From Mnemiopsis leidyi (lineage: Eukaryota > Ctenophora > Tentaculata > Lobata > Bolinopsidae), in the NCBI GenBank assembly GCA_000226015.1, contig JH154073.1:235517-259375 (forward strand): a stretch of DNA of 23,859 bases, written 5' to 3'. Within the stretch, counting starts at the first letter, position 1; every line of letters starts with the position of its first letter. Shown piece by piece: positions 17,851 through 23,859 of the stretch. The notes beneath the pieces are model-generated. The model saw nothing but the letters and a program-made list of their open reading frames with translations, was not told the origin of the DNA and made no database searches. A program made the position numbers and the translations under genes.

Positions 17851-18466
17851 GAATGATCCCGTTTAATTCTCGGTGTGGGAGTTAACCAACAGTTCAAGAA
17901 ATCAGTAGAAAGTGTGACGTAATTGCGAGAGTGAAGTGATGATATAATCTATCTGATATGATAAAGAGAAGGAAACTCGAAAATCTCCTCCGAAATACAC
18001 TGTAAGAAATCCGGCTCTATTTCCACACAGAATAGGCAGTGCTAGGACGCAGCTACACTTTAAGATAATAGGCTAAATAGTGTGCTTTACATGGCACTCA
18101 GCTCAGTAATCAACGTTGTCGGTTGATCCCTTAGAACAAAAGAAGATGACGCAGATTATATGTGCACTATACTAGCACTATACTAAAAGTAAAATGAGAA
18201 TACAGGATGTAATACTGTACAAGTATCAGTTCCCTTGTAGTAAGGTTTCAAGTTCAGCTGCTTAAGGAACATTCTCAGTAAGTGCATGTAACTGTGTCAG
18301 CAGACACTCGTGCAGTAGAGCCGGATATGAAGTGTTAATTACACACAAACTTTGTCACATTTGAGTGTACAATGTACCGTTAAGCGTGTCCAGGCTCAGC
18401 GGGAATCACCGAGCTACTCACACATCAAGACAACTATGTGCTTAGTACACGGCACAAACTGGAAAT

Positions 18467-19045
18467 TTAGTGAAATCTAGTGAAATTGTAAATTGAAGGG
18501 TAGGAAAAGTGTGGGACAATAAAATGACAATGAAGTGAAACCTGTGCATTAATAATCTCGTAATATTTTTGAGTGCGTCTCTTCCTTTTCGTCTTGGCCA
18601 GAACACGACATTTCTCAAGTTCCCGCCCACTTCTTGAGTTTATTTTCAGTTCACACCCATTAGCGCTCGCCCCATTCCTTTTCAGTTGTTGTTCTATTTC
18701 TATCTTCCGTTTAAGTTCAAGCTCAACCCCTGCCTTATTTCGCATTTTGTACTGATTATCTTTCTTCTCTCTCAACTCAAGTTGATTATCTTTCTTCTTC
18801 ACTTCATACTCCATTCCTCCCTTTCCTTTTCCCAGACAAGCTAAATGCGATCGCTTCTCATGTAGAGAGGTTGCCATGGTCCGTATCTGTTTCAGTAGTT
18901 TTAGACACTTGTGTATGTTGAGACGGGATGTGAGCTGGGATATTTGTAGATATTTGCAGACAGACAGTTGGTTGATATTCTCCAACATGTGGTATGTGTG
19001 AAGTTGGGCGTGAAGATGGTGTAGTGCAGCTTCCGAGGGTTCCTC
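18467..19045 (-). CDS. Possible terminal exon, helical then charged tail
   Basis: A minus-strand open frame preceded by a good acceptor (TTTCACTTCAG ending at 19046) and in phase 0, as needed to follow the exon at 20612-20538. The first part (EEPSEAALHHLHAQLHTYHM to about LLKQIRTMATSLHEK) is predicted helical with regular Leu spacing. The rest is rich in Lys/Glu with a basic KTKRKRRTQK patch that could be a nuclear localisation signal. TAA is at 18469-18467. The open frame extends upstream of the acceptor to 19204, but that part is Phe/Thr/His-rich and looks non-coding. It could instead belong to a separate gene. Function unknown. Confidence 0.5.
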   Translation of the reverse strand, partial: EEPSEAALHHLHAQLHTYHMLENINQLSVCKYLQISQLTSRLNIHKCLKLLKQIRTMATSLHEKRSHLACLGKGKGGMEYEVKKKDNQLELREKKDNQYKMRNKAGVELELKRKIEIEQQLKRNGASANGCELKINSRSGRELEKCRVLAKTKRKRRTQKYYEIINAQVSLHCHFIVPHFSYPSIYNFTRFH

Positions 19046-22000
19046 CTGAAGTGAAATGTGAGCAAATGAGGTGAAATGTGGGAAATTGAGGTGTACTGTT
19101 GAAAAATAAAGTGAATAAGTAAGGGATGTGGTGAAATGTGAGGTGGAAATGGAATAAACTGTGGCGAGAAAATCAGCTGAAAAGAGAAAGTTCTGTAATT
19201 GCAACCAGGTCCTCTACCCCCAGACAAACCCAACTAAACAAGCCCACACAGATGTAACCAGGTCCTCTACCCCCAGACAAACCCAACTAAACAAGCCCAC
19301 ACAGATGTAACCAGGTCCTCTACCCCCAGACAAACCCAACTAAACAAGCCCACACACTCACAGATGTAACCAGGTCCTCTACCCCCAGACAAACCCAACT
19401 AAACAAGCCCACACAGAAACCTCCCCACACTTACTCTAACCCATACAAGTGTATCCTACACAGACTACACAGTTGACACTGATCAGCTCCCATATCGGCA
19501 ACACACACAGTGACAGGTGTGATTTCATAAAGCGGGGCAGAGCGTTTGTTTGTGAGTGTGTGTATGTGTGTGCTCTATTATTCAGAACTGTTTGTATCAT
19601 GTAACATGAGCTGCTAATAGCTGATAATAAGTAGCGTTCTAACACCGATTGTTCTAGAACATGAACAGAGATCGCCGCCAACTGCAGCTCTCGCCTCTCT
19701 TGCTTAATTTATTTCGAGATTTCTGTACATGGCTATGTGGAATGTAACTGTCAGGCACACGCAGGGTGGCTGTGTTATGTAATCAAACTCAGTGATTAAA
19801 ACATGATGTAATCATCCGGAGTAGTACTCATGCCATGCTCAAAATGAAAAAAACTAATAAGGGAAAATTTCCGAGATGATACCAGGATTATTAGCATGCA
19901 GTACCCAGGCTGTAAACACTCAGCTATGTTTAATCAACGATCTATTTATCTCAAAAATAGATAAGAATCTGAGAATCTCCTGGTTCATCAGGAGCTGGAG
20001 CTTCAGACATGCATTAGCTCATAAAGACAGCTTCCGCTTTTATAAGACTAGCCAGACATAGATAGAGAAAACAAAAAGATAGAGAGAGAGAAGACGAGTT
20101 TTAAAAAATGTCAAAAAGACAAGAGGAAGATTTTCTAAGAAGAGAGTTAAGAATCTATGGAAGTATAAAGACAAACTAAAAAATCAGCAGATAAGAAGAC
20201 AAAAAAAGAGGATCAGCAGATAAGAAGACAAACACAAAGAAGATCAGCAGATAAGAAGACAGACAAAAAGATCAGCCGATAAGAAGACAAACACAAAGAA
20301 GATCAGCAGATAAGAAGACAGACAAAAAGAAGATCAGGAGATAAGAAGACAAACGAAAAGAAGATCAGCAGATAAGAAGAAGACAAACAAAAAGAAGATC
20401 AGGAGATAAGAAGAAGACAAACAAAGAGAAGATCAGCAGATAAGAAGACACACAAAAAGAAGATCAGGAGATAAGAAGAAGACATACAAAGAGAAGATCA
20501 GCAGATAAGAAGACACACAAAAAGAAGAATAACGGACCTGTAGAAGATTGAGGGTGTTGCTGGCCTGCTGACCACGTTTTGTGAGCTGGGCTAACAGCTG
20601 GTTCGTGGGGTCCTGTGTGAACTTTAAATTGAAAATTAGAACCCGTTCTTGCACAAAAATGTAAACTCCGAAGTATTCCCAGCACCAGTGAGCTTGATAC
20701 AAATTCAGTGTACAAATTTGAAAAAATAGGAATTTTAACGCCGAAAGAAATCGCTTGAGTTACATTAACTGCTTTTAAACCAGATGAAAAGTAAACCCTA
20801 AGTAACTAAATTCGGTATACCTGTAGAAGTGTGTTGAGAGCGGAGTTGGTTGACCCGGGCTGTTGTCTGCTCTTCTGGAGATGCTGGAGGAGCTGGTTAG
20901 CTATCTGTTGTCGTTGTAGTTGCTCTAGGGTTTGTTGTTGTAGTTGCAGTTGGAGTGTACGTTGTTGTTGCTGAAATGGAGTGGAATGTTTGGATTTCGG
21001 GGAACACTGTACAGTTCACTATGAGTCAACTGAACTCAATCAATCGTAGTGATCTCGACAGTAAGCCAATAAAACGTTTTTAAATGGATATTGGTCGATT
21101 ATTCCAAATTGGAAGTACGACTGGTTGTAGAACAAAAAGAAATTTTTAAGACAAAAAAGTGAAAGAAAGAGGTAAAATAGCAGTTCTAAACCCAGTACCT
21201 CCATGATCTGCTGCTGTTGCTGCCGCTGTTGTTCAGCAAGTTTCTGCTGCATGAGCTGCTCCTCCCGCTGCTGGTTCTGGAGTTGTCGCTCAAACTCCTT
21301 CTCCTTTTGGACAACCTTGATGAAACCTTGCTTCAACCGCTCCGTGTGCTCTTCACGCACCTGCAACATAAATATCTTCAACGATACTTCATAAATGTAG
21401 CATAACCTAAATTTCTAATTTTAGAAATATCTAAATAGCGAATTTAAACCTCCAAAACATTTATAAACAATAAAACGAGGACGCACCGTTTTACGGAGTT
21501 TGGAAGTAAAGCAGTAGTAACATTCGAACTTGTCCTCAAAGTCGGTCTTCTCCCATTCGGGGGAAAAGTCCAGACCACACACTACACAGGTTATGTCCAG
21601 CGAGGGTGCTGCCGTGTCCGGCTTCGTTGGGTTCTTCAAACGATCCACGATGAACTCTAGACCTGTTTGGGCTAAGTGTGATTAACTCTAGACCTGTTGG
21701 GGTTGAGTGTGATTAATTCTAGACCTGTTGGGGTTGAGTGTGATTAACTTAGACCTGTTGGGGTTGAGTGTGATTAATTCTAGACCTGTTGGGGTTGAGT
21801 GTGATTAACTTAGAAATGTTTGGGTTGAGTGTGTTAAACTCTAGAGATGTTGGTACTGGACCTAACTGTGCGTGTATTATAGACACTAGACAAGACATGC
21901 AGCTAAATAATGTAAGGCACGATAAAACGGTTCATCAGTGAAATTAAGGTGATATCGAGAATCGTGGAGCAATATAATTATTGGACCGAGCACTTGCCTG

Positions 22001-22436
22001 TATAATGAAGATACTCCTGGTCGTTTATGTTCGGACAGATCGGCCACTGAAGGACCTTGGGTTTGGGGCTGGGTTGCTGCAAGATCATCTCCTCGAGTAT
22101 CTTGGCCATGGCTGCCCGGTTGGGCTGGATGGAACTGACCCCCGGGGTTCGGTGCATGTTGGTGGTGGGGATGACGGGCGCGCTGATGCTACTCAGCGAT
22201 TGTAGAGAGTTCACTAAACTACTCGTGTCTGGCTTGGGTTTTATTGTCTGACTATTCGACACGATCACAGAGAAAGGTTTAGTTGCTTTGCTCTGGCTGA
22301 TGTTAGGGGAGTTTGTACATCTGACGGCGGCTACTTGTTCGGCTGATTTGAGAAGTGGCGGTGGTGGTGGCAACGTCGTGGCGGCGGAGGCGGCGGCTGG
22401 TAAGGTGGTGGCGGACTCCTTACTTTCTTCCTTCGT
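18467..22436 (-). CDS. p66/GATAD2-like NuRD subunit (5' end missing)
   Basis: Minus-strand exons, in order: 22436-21998, 21662-21487, 21360-21199, 20970-20821, 20612-20538 and, less surely, 19045-18467. Frames and phases join without a stop (phase 1 at the first junction, 0 at the others). Exon 1 is Ala/Pro/Ser-rich and ends with NRAAMAKILEEMILQQPSPK and EYLHYTG, which continues as LEFIVDRL; this matches the p66 segment before the finger. Exon 2 has a GATA-type finger, CX2C-X18-CX2C (CVVCGLDF ... CYYC). Exon 3 gives EEHTERLKQGFIKVVQKEKE, matching p66 just after its finger, then a Gln-rich coiled coil into exons 4 and 5. p66 proteins are nuclear and bridge MBD2/3 and CHD4 in the NuRD repressor complex. 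The N-terminal MBD-binding helix should lie on exons to the right. The last exon (about 190 codons, highly charged) has no counterpart I know in p66 and may be a lineage-specific tail. The first intron is GC-AG. Confidence 0.8.
19203..19419. repeat. 53-bp tandem repeat, 4 copies
   Basis: Units beginning AACCAGGTCCTCTACCCCC start at 19203, 19256, 19309 and 19368. The third has a 6-base insertion. Copies are nearly identical, so the expansion is recent. It lies in the putative last intron of the p66-like gene, about 160 bases upstream (in transcript sense) of the acceptor at 19046. Confidence 0.95.
20180..20529. repeat. Purine-rich 31-bp tandem repeat, about 11 copies
   Basis: Around eleven units of the form GATCAGCAGATAAGAAGACAAACAAAAAGAA, alternating GATCAGCAG and GATCAGGAG versions in the right half. 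They end eight bases from the donor at 20537 of the p66-like gene. On the transcript strand the array is pyrimidine-rich (CTTCTTATCTGCTGATCTTC). Short Leu/Cys/Ser-rich ORFs across it are artefacts. Confidence 0.95.
20538..20970 (-). other. Apparent tandem exon duplication in p66-like gene
   Basis: Exon 20970-20821 ends NQLLQHLQKSRQQPGSTNSA-LNTLLQ; the next exon, 20612-20538, reads NQLLAQLTKRGQQASNT-LNLLQ. The two peptides align along nearly the whole second exon, and both end with CTTCTACAG before the donor. Both are phase 0 on each side, so either or both can be included without a frameshift. Confidence 0.65.
21659..21862 (-). repeat. 31-bp tandem repeat carrying the GATA-exon 3' splice site
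   Basis: Six to seven units of 30-31 bases (plus-strand AGACCTGTTGGGGTTGAGTG...) start at 21659, 21690, 21721, 21751, 21782, 21812 and 21843. On the transcript strand each unit reads CACACTCAACCCCAACAG/GTCTAG, a pyrimidine-rich acceptor followed by the first bases of the GATA-finger exon. The acceptor that preserves the protein is the most downstream, with its AG at 21664-21663. The last units have diverged. Confidence 0.9.
21992..21998 (-). other. GC-type 5' splice site (GC-AG intron)
   Basis: The transcript reads CAG/GCAAGT. Only this donor joins exon 22436-21998 to exon 21662-21487 with the conserved YTG-LEFIVDRL reading (one base left over, two bases on the next exon). The rest of the site fits the strong consensus typical of GC donors. 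Confidence 0.8.
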
Positions 22437-22510
22437 CTAGAGGGAGAGATATTCGTGTTAAAACATGGCCACTAAAAACAAAGTGATTCTGAGAAATTTC
22501 ACACAAATAG

Positions 22511-22549
22511 CTGTGTGTGTGTGTTTGTGTGTATTGTCTGTCTGTGTGT
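22511..22549. repeat. Short (TG)n-rich tract
   Basis: An interrupted TGTG/TGTC microsatellite lies between the p66-like exon at 22436 and the transposon. It is non-coding. Confidence 0.85.
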
Positions 22550-22579
22550 CAATTAGTGGGTGACGTTTTTTTGATGAAA

Positions 22580-23411
22580 TTTTCAGGAGGTTTTTATGAT
22601 GCTTACAAAATTGAAAGATTATTTAAGCTTATTTAAAGATTTTGTCAAATTGGCGTGTTTTTGCAAAACAGGGAAAATTGTCCATTCTTCAGTTCCAGGA
22701 ACTCGTTAGATCTCATCTGCCAGACAATGAACACATCCTGAAAGTTTCATCAAAAAACCAGAACCGAAGTTAAGAGCAATTTCAAGAGAAGGAAAGACCC
22801 GGACCCAACCTGGCTGGCCTGGAGTGCCTGCTCCTTCTCCAAGATGTTCCTCACAACAGCACGACCGACACCCAATACAGCTGAGCGACGTCTAACCGAG
22901 AGAGAAGGGTCCTCCATGACAGACCCAAGTACTGCGACAGTGTTCTCAAACGTACAACCGGAAGGCCGACCTGGGTTCTTCGACCTTCTGTCACTCAGGG
23001 TCTGGTGCTGGTCCATCTTTAACTTAATCCTCCGATAGGTCTGGCGAGTGGGAACAGGAACGCCAGGAAACTTATCTTGGAAGAGACGTGCAACATGAGC
23101 ATATGGGATGGACCGGTTGCGTTCTTCGAGCAGGAACTTCCGTTGTTCAATTGGAAGAGCTCGCGGCATGGTGGTCGATGTGGGATGAGAGGTAGATCTT
23201 CAATAGGTAAGTACGATAGCAGTCTGGAAAGAAGTGAAAATTATGCCTGGCAGATGAGATCTATCGAGATTCTGAAACAGGAGGATGGGTTGGCCATTTT
23301 GCCTGTTTTGCAAAAATACGCTCAAATGACAAAGTCTTCAGATGAGCTCAGATCATCTTTCAACTTTGTGAGCATCATCTATTAATCTTCATCATGAAGA
23401 ACTCCTGAAAA
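22580..23411. mobile_element. Non-autonomous DNA transposon with long inverted repeats
   Basis: The left arm (about 22580-22724) and right arm (about 23246-23411) are inverted copies of each other. Both contain TTTTCAGGAG at the outer end, TTTTTGCAAAACAGG in the middle and GATCTCATCTGCCAG at the inner end; indels between them show age. Between them is a minus-strand ORF with a transposase-type helix-turn-helix but no catalytic domain. An inverted copy of the outer end (CCTGAAAGTTTCATCAAAAAA) lies at 22737-22757, just inside the left arm. The true tips and the target-site duplication are unclear. Confidence 0.75.
22750..23169 (-). pseudogene. Truncated transposase, DNA-binding part only
   Basis: A 139-codon frame whose first 115 or so residues look like two helix-turn-helix modules of a Tc1/mariner-type transposase (similar to the DUF4817/HTH arrangement). 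Features are RKFLLEERN, YAHVARLFQDKFPGVPVPTR, SKNPGRPSG, SLSVRRRSAVLGVGRAVVRNIL. After about ILEKEQALQASQ the frame runs into the internal inverted copy of the element's end and stops, so the DDE catalytic domain has been deleted. It cannot be an active transposase. It might still bind the repeats if expressed, but nothing shows that it is. Confidence 0.7.
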
Positions 23412-23795
23412 GAATTCACAAAAGTTATAATTAAATCGATGAGAACAAATGAACATTTAAACTCAGCACCGCACTTTAATTATTTAAGATAAGGAAAAAC
23501 CAAATCAAAATACCACTCGTTACAAACATTTTCCAACTTTAAAACAGACAAAACTGGAGAAGATATGGTCAAAAAATCGCAGCAAAACAAACAGTTGAAC
23601 TAGGGGGCCTATCGTGTCGAGTACATAACACAAGAAGCGTGTAGTACAATCCAACCAATAACTCCGCTGGTGTCAAACTAAAGACCGGACAAAACTAAGA
23701 GAGGTTATTTGAACAGTCCTCTCTCTCTCTTATTTCTTATTGTTGATGATAGCTACAGAGCCAGAAAATTAGTAAGTGTGGGTGTAGCGAGAGCA

Positions 23796-23798
<3 letters not shown>
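23412..23798. other. Spacer, nothing recognised
   Basis: AT-rich sequence to the right of the transposon. The 5' exons of the p66-like gene are expected in this direction, but I see no convincing exon here. Confidence 0.5.

Positions 23799-23855
<57 letters not shown>
23799..23855. repeat. (GA)n microsatellite at right edge
   Basis: A pure GA tract of about 57 bases ends four bases before the window edge, mirroring the (CT)n tract at the start. Confidence 0.97.

Positions 23856-23859
<4 letters not shown>

Larger units (their letters stand above)
17291..18466. other. Non-coding stretch between promoter-like block and p66-like gene
   Basis: No ORF is recognised. It holds the 22-base and 41-base repeats listed separately. 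If the p66-like gene ends at 18467, its 3' UTR should run leftwards into this area. A minus-strand ATTAAA near 17870 is the only hexamer I noticed. Confidence 0.45.

Noticed and set aside
19046-19204. Upstream extension of the open frame that contains the putative p66 terminal exon
   Set aside because: Its Phe/Thr/Ser/His-rich translation comes from the pyrimidine-rich intron end; the acceptor at 19047-19046 gives a better and phase-compatible start.
19436-19681. 81-codon minus-strand ORF as an extra p66-like exon
   Set aside because: The sequence before it is purine-rich, giving a poor acceptor, and the Thr/His/Cys-rich part is a (TG)n tract.
20180-20529. Regular repeats resembling a CRISPR array
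   Set aside because: The units are contiguous without unique spacers, lie in an intron of a eukaryotic gene, and are ordinary minisatellites.
20433-20715. Two minus-strand ORFs of 83 and 89 codons with Leu/Cys-rich ends
   Set aside because: They combine the real exon 20612-20538 (only one of them in the correct frame) with intron and repeat sequence.

Overview
This is a gene-containing piece of an animal nuclear genome. The genes have spliceosomal introns, AATAAA-type poly(A) signals and no operons. They encode metazoan families: two intronless class A GPCRs, a GT31 glycosyltransferase, an FGD-type FYVE/PH protein and a p66/GATAD2-like NuRD subunit. AT-rich spacers, many micro- and minisatellites, and divergent GPCRs with SRT in place of DRY suggest an early-branching animal, most likely a cnidarian. 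That placement is inference from protein style only. Both ends of the window run into a dinucleotide tract, (CT)n at the start and (GA)n at the end, so it may be a contig that broke at microsatellites.

Layout: 1-4.2 kb has no recognisable gene, but holds a promoter-like cluster (two palindromic E-boxes and a TATA box) near 2.62-2.66 kb. At 4.24-5.34 kb (+) and 6.23-7.27 kb (-) two single-exon GPCR genes face each other tail to tail. From 8.3 to 12.34 kb (+) lie seven 3' exons of an FGD-like gene: end of PH1, FYVE finger, PH2 and stop. The intron that splits the FYVE finger contains a whole beta-1,3-galactosyltransferase-like gene on the opposite strand (9.21-10.18 kb). From 13.7 to 15.6 kb is a CpG-rich composite repeat built of shuffled direct and inverted modules. 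From 15.6 to 18.4 kb there is no recognised gene, though a CRE/E-box promoter-like block lies at 17.2-17.6 kb. From 22.44 down to about 18.47 kb (-) is a p66/GATAD2-like gene lacking its 5' end; its exons encode a GATA-type zinc finger, a conserved helix and a Gln-rich coiled coil. At 22.58-23.41 kb is a small DNA transposon with long inverted repeats and a truncated helix-turn-helix transposase ORF.

The most unusual pattern is in the introns. Five introns of the two multi-exon genes carry tandem repeats touching or very close to a splice site. In two of them (12.0-12.3 kb and 21.66-21.86 kb) the repeat unit itself contains the 3' splice site and the start of the exon, so 4 to 7 near-identical acceptors lie in a row and only the last gives the conserved protein. 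The p66-like gene also has a frame-verified GC-AG intron and an apparent tandem exon duplication.

All splice sites were inferred by eye from GT/GC-AG signals, reading-frame continuity and family similarity; no alignment or transcript data were used.
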